DNA of 7,786 nucleotides from JAWXCB01 sp034440455 (lineage in GTDB: Bacteria > Bacteroidota > Bacteroidia > Chitinophagales > CAIOSU01), in the NCBI GenBank assembly GCA_034440455.1, contig JAWXCB010000044.1, positions 1 through 7,786 of the forward strand. Reading direction: 5' to 3'. Below are positions 1 to 5,985 of this stretch, one piece after another (within the stretch, counting starts at the first letter, position 1; every line of letters starts with the position of its first letter). Under the pieces are notes generated by a model that was given only the letters and a program-made list of their open reading frames with translations, made no database searches and had not been told where the DNA came from. The translations under genes were made by a program, and so were the position numbers.

Positions 1-48
1 CTTCAATAAAAAAGCCCGACAGAATTCTGTCGGGCTTTTTTATTGAAG
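1..48. terminator. Perfect 48-base palindrome, bidirectional intrinsic terminator
   Basis: Positions 1-48 equal their own reverse complement exactly. The core GCCCGACAG / CTGTCGGGC is flanked by A6 on one side and T6 on the other, the form of a rho-independent terminator that works in both directions. On the minus strand it begins 15 bases after the stop codon of the lipoprotein gene (63-416), so it very likely ends that transcript. It may also serve a converging gene outside the window. The window begins exactly at the palindrome's first base, so it could extend further. Confidence 0.85.
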
Positions 49-62
49 TGAAATGGAAGAAA

Positions 63-416
63 TTACTTTCCACCCATCTTAGCTTTCTTCTGCTCGTAGG
101 CTGCTTTTTCTTTTGCATCCATGCCTGCAGTTTTCGGGTCAACCTTTTTGGTTGTTGTTCCGGTCTTCTTTGCAACAGCAGCTTCTAAAGCGGCAGTCTT
201 TGCAGCGAGGCTGTCGGTGAGCGCTGTTACCTGCGCATCATAAGTTGCCTTTACTGCATCGAGTTCAGTCTTTGCAACACCAGCCAATGAATCTTTCACG
301 GCTGTGAGTTGGCTGTCAAACTTTGCCTGAGCTTCTTTCAGGGCTGCTTCTGAGTTGCATCCGGTGAATGCGAGGGCAGTGAGAATTGTTCCTGCCAGAA
401 CGAGTGTCTTTTTCAT
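63..416 (-). CDS. Small coiled-coil outer-surface lipoprotein, function unknown
   Basis: This 117-residue protein starts with a classic lipoprotein signal: two lysines, a hydrophobic stretch, and a lipobox LAFTGC with the acylated cysteine at residue 20. The mature part (21-117) is almost all Ala, Lys, Thr, Asp and Glu and looks like a continuous helix or coiled coil to about residue 82. A weak internal repeat is visible: FDSQLTAVKDSLAG (33-46) resembles YDAQVTALTDSLAA (59-72), 26 residues apart. A Lys/Thr-rich linker (83-99) leads to a basic end, EKAAYEQKKAKMGGK. Composition recalls Lpp-type cell-wall spacers, but no family can be assigned. The ATG at 416 is the only sensible start because it opens the signal peptide. 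The gene stands alone, with a predicted promoter at 448-480 and a strong terminator at 1-48. Confidence 0.85.
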   Translation of the reverse strand: MKKTLVLAGTILTALAFTGCNSEAALKEAQAKFDSQLTAVKDSLAGVAKTELDAVKATYDAQVTALTDSLAAKTAALEAAVAKKTGTTTKKVDPKTAGMDAKEKAAYEQKKAKMGGK

Positions 417-447
417 TTTTTCGTTTTTATTTTTTTGAAATGAGGCA

Positions 448-480
448 CGAAATTAGGGAGAAATAAGCAATCGGCAAAAA
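448..480 (-). promoter_or_regulatory. Predicted Bacteroidota promoter of the lipoprotein gene
   Basis: Read on the minus strand, TTTTTG (480-475) is followed by 19 bases and then TAATTTCG (455-448). This fits the Bacteroidota pattern of a TTG-type -33 box and TAnnTTTG -7 box, with one mismatch in the last four bases. Transcription would start near 441-444, giving an A-rich leader of about 25 bases before the ATG at 416. The spacing is close to that of the promoters predicted at 3133-3164 and 6821-6853. Confidence 0.5.
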
Positions 481-493
481 GGGCGTAAAGGTA

Positions 494-631
494 GTGTAAG
501 ACAAATTGCAACGAGCGTGGCTTTTCCCCTATTAGGGGAAATACAAAGGGGTATCAAATAGTGCCCCTCTGTGTCTTCCGCCTAAGGCGGAGAGAAGCCC
601 ACCGCGCGAGCCGGTGCAATTTGTCCTACAC
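494..631. repeat. Cloverleaf-forming intergenic repeat element, copy 1 (MITE-like)
   Basis: This 138-base element has terminal inverted repeats: the left end from 494 matches the reverse complement of the right end to 631, sharing a perfect core GACAAATTGCA. Inside are a hairpin TTTCCCCT-ATT-AGGGGAAA (523-541), a central imperfect stem pairing the ACAAAGGGG region with the CCCCTCTGT region, and a hairpin TCCGCC-TAA-GGCGGA. Together they give a closing stem with three arms. A second copy lies at 2976-3120 in the same orientation. It holds no credible reading frame, so it resembles a non-autonomous mobile or structured intergenic repeat. A GTG at 614 inside it could extend the YihY gene upstream, which I consider artefactual. 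Confidence 0.8.
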
Positions 632-718
632 CCGCTGTTCTCCCTTCCTGAAACTCATAGATTAAAGTTGGTATTTTTACCACAAGACTTTTCAAAGGTG
701 TCATTCGTAAAAAAACTG

Positions 719-1657
719 ATGGATAAGAACGCACGGATGCGTCAACTCACTGCTTGGGCGAAGGAAATCACGCTGCCCGGCTTCGATGAAGTGCCGCTGT
801 ATGATGTAACAGTGTTCTTTCGCAATGAAATGAAGCGCAATGTCATTTCGGTGCGCGCGCGCGCCATTGCGTTCACCAGTTTCATGGCGCTGTTTCCCGC
901 GTTGATATTTTTATTCACGCTCATTCCCTATATCCCCGTTGAAAATCTACAGGTCAACCTCGTTGATTTCATTCGCGATCGCATCCCGCTTGATACGTAT
1001 AAGATGATTGAAAGCACCATCACCGGAGTTATCCAGGAGCAGCGGGGCGATTTGCTTTCAATCGGTTTGGTGTTGGCGCTGTTCCTCTCAACCAACGCGG
1101 TGATGTCGCTGATGCAGTCGTTTGATAAATCTTATGTGGTGTTTATGAAGCGTGGAATGCTGAAGACCCGCGCAATTGCATTTGCCTTAACAATCGTGCT
1201 ATTTTTTCTACTGCTGCTTTCCATTATGACCATTGTGGCGGGAAATACAATACTGCGGCTCATGCTCGACACCTTTCACATCCTCAATCCGTTTAACTTT
1301 ATTTTGTTCAGCACACTCAAGTGGATGATAGTTATTCTGCTCTTCTTCCTCTCGATTTCATTTATCTTTTATTACGGACCTGCGGTGAAGAAAAAATTCC
1401 GCTTCGTATCCGCAGGTTCCACCCTCGCCACGCTGCTTGTGATAGCGATTTCAATCGGCTTCTCTTATTTCGTGAACAACTTCGGGCAGTATAACAGGAT
1501 TTACGGTTCAATCGGCACCATCATCGCGTTGCAGATTTATATTTACCTCAACTCGTTTGCGCTGCTGCTTGGTTATGAATTGAATCTCGCCATCGCCATT
1601 AGTAAAAATATCCGCCAGCACAGAGTGATAGATGAATTGCAGGATGGAATTGTGTGA
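719..1657 (+). CDS. YihY/BrkB-family integral membrane protein
   Basis: The 312-residue product belongs by eye to the YihY/BrkB (UPF0761) family of inner-membrane proteins. Despite the old names 'virulence factor BrkB' and 'ribonuclease BN', its biochemical role is not settled. Family signs are LPGFDEVPLYDV (19-30), the first membrane helix with RARAIAFTSFMALFPALI (46-63), and the C-terminal YGSIGTIIALQIYIYLNSF and LLGYELN stretch (262-290). About six hydrophobic segments lie near 48-72, 112-133, 152-175, 198-220, 232-254 and 261-288. The frame is open back to a GTG at 614, but that codon lies in the repeat element and the extra residues look unlike the family, so the ATG at 719 is preferred; GTG 698 is an alternative. 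No Shine-Dalgarno is seen. The gene is monocistronic and converges on recF. Confidence 0.85.
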   Translation: MDKNARMRQLTAWAKEITLPGFDEVPLYDVTVFFRNEMKRNVISVRARAIAFTSFMALFPALIFLFTLIPYIPVENLQVNLVDFIRDRIPLDTYKMIESTITGVIQEQRGDLLSIGLVLALFLSTNAVMSLMQSFDKSYVVFMKRGMLKTRAIAFALTIVLFFLLLLSIMTIVAGNTILRLMLDTFHILNPFNFILFSTLKWMIVILLFFLSISFIFYYGPAVKKKFRFVSAGSTLATLLVIAISIGFSYFVNNFGQYNRIYGSIGTIIALQIYIYLNSFALLLGYELNLAIAISKNIRQHRVIDELQDGIV

Positions 1658-1667
1658 GCGAGGAAAG

Positions 1668-1696
1668 TCAACAGTCGTCAGTCAACAGACGACAGT
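1668..1696. repeat. GTCAACAGTC-type simple intergenic repeat
   Basis: The stretch carries overlapping copies of GTCAACAG and CAGTCGTC/CAGACGAC in direct and inverted form just after the YihY stop codon. A related run, ACTGTTGAC, occurs near 2957 upstream of recF. It looks like low-complexity intergenic repeat DNA and no function can be read from it. Confidence 0.45.
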
Positions 1697-1719
1697 TTTA
1701 ATGCGGGGCTACTAAATTG

Positions 1720-1780
1720 CCCTGACCTTTAGGTCGGGGTTTGAGGTGCATTCCAAAAACCGGAAGGGCTTTAGCCCTTT
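1720..1780. terminator. Two hairpins between convergent genes, likely terminator region
   Basis: CCCTGACCT-TT-AGGTCGGGG (1720-1739, one G-T pair) and AAGGGCT-TT-AGCCCTT (1764-1779) are near-perfect hairpins between the convergent ends of the YihY gene and recF. The second is followed by further T residues on the plus strand and could terminate the YihY transcript. Their shape, a short stem closing on a CT..AG centre, matches the arm hairpins of the cloverleaf elements. They may therefore be members of a dispersed palindrome family rather than dedicated terminators. Confidence 0.5.
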
Positions 1781-1824
1781 TATCACTCAAATCGGGCTAA
1801 CATAATGTTTGCAGAGGGAGCGGT

Positions 1825-2937
1825 TTACCTGCCGGAGTCTAACGTAGGCAGGGGTGAGACTTCCATCTCCACAAACTCCACATCTTTATTTCCCGCAAAA
1901 ACACTTTCCAGCCTGTGGCGTTGCGTGTCGGTGATAAACACTTGCCCAAAATCATCCTGCGCAATTAACTCAAGGAGCTTCGCGCTGCGGTGTTGGTCGA
2001 GCTTATCGAAAATATCATCAAGCAAAAGAAAGGGCGCAACTGCTATTTTATTTTTCAGCCAGCGATACAATCCAAGTTTCAATGAGATGAGAAACGACTT
2101 CTGCTGCCCTTGTGAGGCAAACTTGCGGATAATGTGATTGTTCATTAAAAAAACAAGCTCATCGCGATGGATGCCGTTCGTAGTGCGTCTCAAAATACGG
2201 TCGCGTTCCACATGTTGAGCAAGCAAACTCCCCATATCACCGTTCAGCATATCCGATTCATAACCGATGCTCATATCTTCATTTGCATCCGACAGATGAT
2301 TGCATGTTTTATTGATAAAGGGAATGATTTCGCTGATTGCATTTTTCCTGCTTTCATAAAGATATCCCGCAGGCTTCACCATTCGGCTGTCATACACTTC
2401 AAGCAGCGGAGCATTGAACGAATTCGTGTCCGCAAATTTTTTCAAAAGCGCATTGCGCTGCAACAACAGGCGGTTGTATTCCTGCAAATTTTCCAAATAA
2501 ACATGGTCGGTTTGCGACAGCATCAGATCAATGAAACGCCTGCGTTCTTCACTGCCGCCATAAATTAATTCCACATCGTTTGGCGTGCTGAACACAATGG
2601 GAAATTTCCCCACATGGTCTGAAAGCTTTTCGTAGCGATTATCCTCTAAGTAAAAATCTTTGCGCTTGTCTTTTTCAACCTTACACTTCACCGCATGGGG
2701 AAGGTCATTTTCAAAAAACTCACCGCGCATTGCAAACGAAGTTTCACCATGCCTGATATTTTGAAAGTCGGTGGCAGCAAAATATGACTTGGTGATGCAC
2801 AGGTAATAAATGGCATCAAGCAAATTCGTTTTCCCGCTCCCGTTATTGCCCGTGATGCAGGTAATTTTCTTTGAAAAGGAAAACGAAGCCTCTTGGTAGT
2901 TGCGAAAATTAGAAATGTAAATGGAGCGGAGAAACAC
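1825..2937 (-). CDS. recF: DNA replication and repair protein RecF
   Basis: RecF is an SMC-like ABC ATPase that, with RecO and RecR, loads RecA at single-strand gaps and double-strand/single-strand junctions. The 370-residue product has the full set of motifs: an N-terminal YISNFRNY (7-14), Walker A GNNGSGKT (30-37), RRRFIDLMLSQ (132-142), GIHRDE (255-260), ABC signature SQGQQKS (275-281) and Walker B FLLLDDIFDKLD (303-314), with the D-loop and a following TDT (336-338). Length is normal for RecF. The start is a GTG at 2937, placed where the family starts, without a Shine-Dalgarno. The last residues (about 361-370) come from a small palindromic sequence that also supplies the stop codon. The gene is divergent from pdhA, separated by cloverleaf copy 2. 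Confidence 0.95.
   Translation of the reverse strand: MFLRSIYISNFRNYQEASFSFSKKITCITGNNGSGKTNLLDAIYYLCITKSYFAATDFQNIRHGETSFAMRGEFFENDLPHAVKCKVEKDKRKDFYLEDNRYEKLSDHVGKFPIVFSTPNDVELIYGGSEERRRFIDLMLSQTDHVYLENLQEYNRLLLQRNALLKKFADTNSFNAPLLEVYDSRMVKPAGYLYESRKNAISEIIPFINKTCNHLSDANEDMSIGYESDMLNGDMGSLLAQHVERDRILRRTTNGIHRDELVFLMNNHIIRKFASQGQQKSFLISLKLGLYRWLKNKIAVAPFLLLDDIFDKLDQHRSAKLLELIAQDDFGQVFITDTQRHRLESVFAGNKDVEFVEMEVSPLPTLDSGR
1828..1852. repeat. Palindromic repeat at the 3' end of recF
   Basis: CCTGCC (1828-1833) and GGCAGG (1847-1852) are inverted around a 13-base loop containing CTAACGTAG. The recF stop codon lies directly against this sequence and the final recF codons run through it, so the reading frame appears to end inside an inserted or captured repeat. 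Confidence 0.45.
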
Positions 2938-2975
2938 GTTTTGTTCAGGCTATGGACTGTTGACTTATTGACTTT

Positions 2976-3120
2976 GGGTGTAGAGCAAATTGCAACGAGC
3001 GTGGCTTTTCCCCTTTTAGGGGAAATACAAAGGGGTATCAATTGGTGGTACTCCTTTGTGTCTTCCGCCTAAGGCGGAGAGATGCCCACCGCGCGATCCG
3101 TTGCAAGTTGTCCTACACCC
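2976..3120. repeat. Cloverleaf-forming intergenic repeat element, copy 2 (MITE-like)
   Basis: This is a second copy of the element at 494-631, same orientation, differing by a few substitutions and a three-base insertion near the central loop. Its terminal inverted repeats (2976-2997 and 3099-3120) match over about 22 bases with three differences. It keeps both arm hairpins (CCCCTTTTAGGGG and CCGCCTAAGGCGG). The central stem pairs ACAAAGGGGTA with TACTCCTTTGT. That stem is better paired than in copy 1 although the bases differ, which hints that the fold is maintained. It fills the gap between the divergent recF and pdhA genes and ends 12 bases before the -33 box of the pdhA promoter. Confidence 0.8.
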
Positions 3121-3132
3121 TGACTTTTCTGC

Positions 3133-3164
3133 TTTGGCAATGCTGCAAATCATAGCTATTTTTG
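3133..3164 (+). promoter_or_regulatory. Predicted Bacteroidota promoter of pdhA
   Basis: TTTG (3133-3136), 20 bases, then TATTTTTG (3157-3164), an exact match to the TAnnTTTG -7 consensus of the phylum. Transcription would begin near 3168-3171, about 10 bases before the GTG at 3180. A TTG at 3162 that could extend the pdhA frame lies inside the -7 box, so it cannot be the start of a protein made from this promoter. Confidence 0.65.
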
Positions 3165-3179
3165 CCGCCAAGTTTTACA

Positions 3180-4196
3180 GTGAGCACAGTCAAAGCAAAA
3201 AAAGAGACGGGCAAGATAGGAAAAGAAACCTACCTGCAATGGTATGAGTTGATGTTGCTCATCCGCAGGTTTGAAGAGCGTGCAGGGGTGCTGTTTGGTC
3301 AGCAAAAAATCAGGGGATTTCTCCACTTATATATCGGGCAGGAAGCAATTGCTGCCGGAGTGATTTCTGCTATTCGTAAAGAAGACGGCATCATCACCGC
3401 CTACCGCGACCACGGGCTTGCACTTGCAAAAGGCGTTCCCGCAAATGAATGTATGGCGGAACTGTTTGGCAAGTCAACAGGATGCAGCAAGGGCAGAGGA
3501 GGCTCGATGCACTTTTTCTCCAAAGAGAATTATTTCTTCGGAGGTCATGCTATTGTGGGTGCGCATATCCCGCTGGGCGCTGGAATTGCTTTTGCCGAAA
3601 AATATAAAGGCACCGACAATGTGTGCCTGTGTTTCTTTGGCGATGGAGCGGTGAGGCAAGGCGCGTTGCACGAAACATTCAATCTCGCAATGCTGTGGAA
3701 GATTCCCGTGGTATTTGTCTGCGAGAACAACCAATATGCGATGGGCACTTCAGTAGGTCGCTCATCAAACGTGACGGCTATTCACCAGCTTGGCGCTGCC
3801 TATGATATGCCTTCCGAACAGGTGGACGGCATGAGTTGCGAAGCGGTGCATGATGCTATCAGTAAGGCAGTTGCCCATGCGCGTAAAGGCGAGGGCGCAA
3901 GTTTTCTCGAAATCGTAACGTATCGCTATCGCGGGCATTCGATGAGTGACCCGGCAAAGTATCGCACACGCGAAGAGGTGGAAGAATACAAGAAGCACGA
4001 CCCGATTGAACAGGTGAAGGCAACATTGCTTGAAAAGAAATTCGCAACTGAAAAAGACGTGGAGGAGATTGAAAAGAAAGTGATGGCTGCGGTGGAAGCG
4101 TCTGTGGAGTTTGCAGAGCAGTCGCCTTATCCCGATGCGTCAGAACTTTATGACTATAATTACACTCAGAAAGATTATCCATTCCTAACCGATTAA
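3180..4196 (+). CDS. pdhA: Pyruvate dehydrogenase E1 component, alpha subunit
   Basis: This subunit binds thiamine diphosphate and, with the beta subunit, decarboxylates pyruvate and passes the acetyl group to the lipoyl arm of E2, feeding acetyl-CoA into central metabolism in the cytoplasm. Visible family marks are RGFLHLYIGQEA (45-56), TAYRDHG (73-79), the KGRGGSMH loop (104-111), GHAIVGAHIPLGAG (122-135), and the ThDP motif GDG (154-156) followed 26 residues later by NN (183-184). The YRYRGHSMSDP active-site loop lies at 248-258. The product is 338 residues, normal for the E1 alpha subunit. I chose GTG 3180 over TTG 3162 because the latter sits in the promoter. A branched-chain 2-oxoacid E1 alpha is less likely given the HLYIGQEA and GGSMH wording. 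No E1 beta or E2 gene is adjacent; the next gene follows by 12 bases and is a TPR protein. Confidence 0.93.
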   Translation: MSTVKAKKETGKIGKETYLQWYELMLLIRRFEERAGVLFGQQKIRGFLHLYIGQEAIAAGVISAIRKEDGIITAYRDHGLALAKGVPANECMAELFGKSTGCSKGRGGSMHFFSKENYFFGGHAIVGAHIPLGAGIAFAEKYKGTDNVCLCFFGDGAVRQGALHETFNLAMLWKIPVVFVCENNQYAMGTSVGRSSNVTAIHQLGAAYDMPSEQVDGMSCEAVHDAISKAVAHARKGEGASFLEIVTYRYRGHSMSDPAKYRTREEVEEYKKHDPIEQVKATLLEKKFATEKDVEEIEKKVMAAVEASVEFAEQSPYPDASELYDYNYTQKDYPFLTD

Positions 4197-4208
4197 TAAC
4201 ACCCTAAA

Positions 4209-4868
4209 ATGGCAGAACCAAAACATTCAACAGAAGTTGATTTCTTCACAAAAGCAGAGCATTTCTTCGAGCAGAATAAAAAAGCGATTTCAATAGGCGG
4301 CAGCGCAGTATTGGTGATTGCGCTTGGCGCATTTGCTTTCTTTGGATTTTATCTTCCCGGAAAAGAAAAAGACGCGCAAGAGGAAATGTTTCGCGCACAG
4401 CAATATTTCGAGCAGGATTCCTTCCGCCTCGCGCTCAATGGCGATGGCAACTATGACGGATTCCTTTCCATTATTGATGATTATGGTTTCACGAAAGCAG
4501 CAAACCTATCAAATTATTATGCAGGCGTAAGCTACTTGCGCATGGGCGAATATGACAAGGCTATTACCCACCTGAAAAAGTTCAGCAGCAAAGGCGAACC
4601 CGTTTTGTGCGCGATGTCAAAAGGCGCATTGGGCGATGCTTACTCTGAAAAGAACGATATGGATGAAGCCATTTCCTACTACAAAAAAGCGGCTGATGAA
4701 ATGGAGAATGAACTCGTTACTCCTTACTATCTCTTCAAGGCAGGTCTCGCGCTGAAGGTGCAGGGCAAGAAAGACGAAGCGCTCAAACTCTTCCAGCAAA
4801 TCAAAAACGAATATCCCGAATCAACAGAAGGACGCGAAATTGATAAGTATATCGCGATGGTGAATTGA
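4209..4868 (+). CDS. Membrane-anchored TPR protein (YfgM/CpoB-like TPR fold)
   Basis: The 219-residue protein has a short N-terminal tail ending in KK (24-25), one membrane helix (about 27-49), and then a soluble part facing the periplasm by the positive-inside rule. That part contains TPR-type helix pairs at roughly 97-127 (YYAGVSYLRMGEYDKAITHL), 136-165 (ALGDAYSEKNDMDEAISYYKKA) and 172-205 (AGLALKVQGKKDEALKLF). The layout is that of YfgM-type proteins, which attach to the Sec translocon and chaperones in proteobacteria; that role is not shown for this one. It lies 12 bases after pdhA and 77 bases before ribH. I recall the TPR-ribH pairing as common in Bacteroidota. Co-transcription from the pdhA promoter is likely. 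Confidence 0.85.
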   Translation: MAEPKHSTEVDFFTKAEHFFEQNKKAISIGGSAVLVIALGAFAFFGFYLPGKEKDAQEEMFRAQQYFEQDSFRLALNGDGNYDGFLSIIDDYGFTKAANLSNYYAGVSYLRMGEYDKAITHLKKFSSKGEPVLCAMSKGALGDAYSEKNDMDEAISYYKKAADEMENELVTPYYLFKAGLALKVQGKKDEALKLFQQIKNEYPESTEGREIDKYIAMVN

Positions 4869-4945
4869 AGAAAGCTGTGAGCTTTTAGCCCGCTATTAGC
4901 CCGAAAGACGAACTCAACACTCCACCCTCAACACCCAACACCCGC

Positions 4946-5443
4946 GTGGCTACTTATCTCAAAAACCTCTCTGACTTTAATCCCGCCACGATTGCTGATG
5001 CAAAGGGAATGAGTTTTGGCATTGTGGTGAGTGACTACAATGACCATATCACACACGCCCTGCTTGACGGTTGCATCCGCACGCTGCTCAAGGCGGGCGC
5101 AAAAGAAAAAGACATTCGAGTAGTGCATGTGCCCGGTGCATTTGAACTCACCAGCGGGGCGCAGATGATTGCCACAGCGCAAAAGCCCGATGCTGTTATC
5201 TGTCTCGGCTGCGTTATCAAAGGCGAAACGAAGCATGATGAATACATCAACCATGCCGTGGCAAACGGCATCACCCAACTTTCTTTATTAATTGAGAAGC
5301 CTGTGATTTTCGGACTGCTCACCCCCAACAACTTGCAGCAGGCAAAAGCCCGCGCGGGCGGCAAGCACGGCAACAAAGGCGTGGAAGCGGCAGTAACCGC
5401 CATCAGGATGGTTACCATTAAGCGCAAGCTGAAGTTGCGCTAA
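4946..5443 (+). CDS. ribH: 6,7-dimethyl-8-ribityllumazine synthase
   Basis: RibH condenses 5-amino-6-ribitylamino-uracil with 3,4-dihydroxy-2-butanone 4-phosphate to form lumazine, the penultimate step of riboflavin synthesis; family members form hollow pentamers or 60-mers. In the 165-residue product I see FGIVVSDYN (24-32), VPGAFEL (62-68), LGCVIKGETKHDEYIN (87-102) with the catalytic histidine at 97, FGLLTPNN (122-129) and the GGKHGNKG phosphate-binding stretch (138-145). Length is typical. The start is the GTG at 4946, giving the family-like MATYLKNLSDF N-terminus; no other start fits and no Shine-Dalgarno is visible. The 77-base gap upstream has repetitive CAACACCC-type sequence and no promoter I can name, so read-through from the TPR gene is likely. 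Confidence 0.95.
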   Translation: MATYLKNLSDFNPATIADAKGMSFGIVVSDYNDHITHALLDGCIRTLLKAGAKEKDIRVVHVPGAFELTSGAQMIATAQKPDAVICLGCVIKGETKHDEYINHAVANGITQLSLLIEKPVIFGLLTPNNLQQAKARAGGKHGNKGVEAAVTAIRMVTIKRKLKLR

Positions 5444-5517
5444 TTCTCAGATTTTTCGCCCGTATTTTCCTTCATTCCCTTTTTATGGGAACTTCACAAA
5501 AGAATATAAAGACATCC

Positions 5518-5562
5518 GCGTGAAGTCTCTACACCTCATAAAAGAGTGCGCCCACTTCACGC
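5518..5562. other. Stem-loop downstream of ribH
   Basis: GCGTGAAGT (5518-5526) and ACTTCACGC (5554-5562) are perfect 9-base inverted repeats. CTCT (5527-5530) and AGAG nested inside can extend the stem. A further CTTCAC lies at 5489 and could compete for the same GTGAAG, so two alternative folds are possible. There is no T-run, so it is not a standard terminator; a processing site, a small RNA or a repeat remnant are all possible. The short hairpin TTCCC/GGGAA near 5476-5492 also lacks a good T-run. Confidence 0.35.
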
Positions 5563-5587
5563 AAACATGAGCTTACATCATCGTTTA

Positions 5588-5690
5588 TTTGCTTAAAATA
5601 AATTACCGATTTGGGCGGCACGAGTCGCTTTCGCGCAATGCAGGGCTACAGACTCGCGCCAGAAGCGGAGGGGGGCAATTTCTTAAGCAA
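5588..5690. repeat. 103-base imperfect inverted-repeat element
   Basis: The outer arms TTGCTTAA (5588-5595) and TTAAGCAA (5683-5690) are perfect inverses. Next inside, AAATT and AATTT pair, and GGCACGAGTC (5616-5625) pairs with GACTCGCGCC (5651-5660) at 9 of 10 positions. The whole can fold into one interrupted hairpin of about 100 bases. The GC-rich core stands out against the AT-rich flanks. No reading frame is credible. It looks like a small non-autonomous repeat, different in sequence from the cloverleaf elements. Confidence 0.55.
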
Positions 5691-5731
5691 GCAATTTTTA
5701 GTTAGTATTATACCCGCAAAATAAAAAAACC

Positions 5732-5833
5732 ATGTCAAAATCTAACGATCAAAAAAAGGATGTCAAGAAAAAACCTGCAAAGACTAAAGACGAGAAGAGA
5801 GCTGCAAAGCGGGATAAAAAAGCCGGTAAATGA
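5732..5833 (+). CDS. Very small lysine-rich protein, 33 residues
   Basis: An ATG at 5732 opens a 33-codon frame ending in TGA at 5831-5833. The product has 14 lysines and two arginines, with Ala, Asp and Glu making up most of the rest, and contains VKKKPAKTKDEKRAAKR. It is strongly basic, has no hydrophobic segment and is probably helical or disordered, suggesting nucleic-acid or ribosome binding, though this is inference. The A-rich sequence before the ATG (AATAAAAAAACC) is typical of Bacteroidota leaders. Short Lys-rich proteins with a similar KKKPAKT..EKR pattern are, as far as I recall, widespread as hypothetical genes in the phylum, but I cannot confirm that here. A Lys-rich frame can also arise by chance in A-rich DNA. 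Confidence 0.6.
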   Translation: MSKSNDQKKDVKKKPAKTKDEKRAAKRDKKAGK

Positions 5834-5854
5834 TAGATGATTTCCTGATTGCCC

Positions 5855-5985
5855 ATCTGCCACAAGAATTAAGGCGCTGCTTTGTGTGCATGCCTGCTTG
5901 CGGCTCATTGCAAGCGCATGAATCCCGAACGTACGGGATTGCTCTATTCTTCCCACGGGATACAATCTCGTGGGAGACGGGGGAA
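5855..5985. repeat. Repeat modules X then Y, left of the 128-residue orphan gene
   Basis: Module X (5855-5911) and module Y (5920-5985) both recur to the right of the next gene, in the same orientation but in reversed order (Y at 6473-6539, X at 6542-6598). Y has a hairpin AATCCCG/CGGGATT (5921-5940) followed by TCCCACG/CGTGGGA (5951-5975, 11-base loop). Frames through this stretch (for example from 5830 or 5882) are explained by the repeat and are not called as genes. Confidence 0.7.

Noticed and set aside
614..718. Upstream extension of the YihY gene from a GTG at 614 (35 extra residues)
   Set aside because: The GTG and first codons lie in the right terminal repeat of the cloverleaf element, and the extra residues do not look like the family's N-terminus; ATG 719 fits better.
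1805..2568. Plus-strand frames opposite recF
   Set aside because: Antisense shadows of a clearly coding recF; no family features.
3162..3179. TTG start for pdhA six codons upstream
   Set aside because: It overlaps the predicted -7 box TATTTTTG (3157-3164), so it would not be within the transcript.
3056..3247. 63-residue frame upstream of pdhA
   Set aside because: It runs through the cloverleaf element and the pdhA promoter and overlaps pdhA in another frame.
4869..4945. Separate promoter or riboswitch before ribH
   Set aside because: No TAnnTTTG box and no conserved flavin riboswitch motif; the stretch is CAACAC-type simple repeat with two TTAGCCCG motifs.
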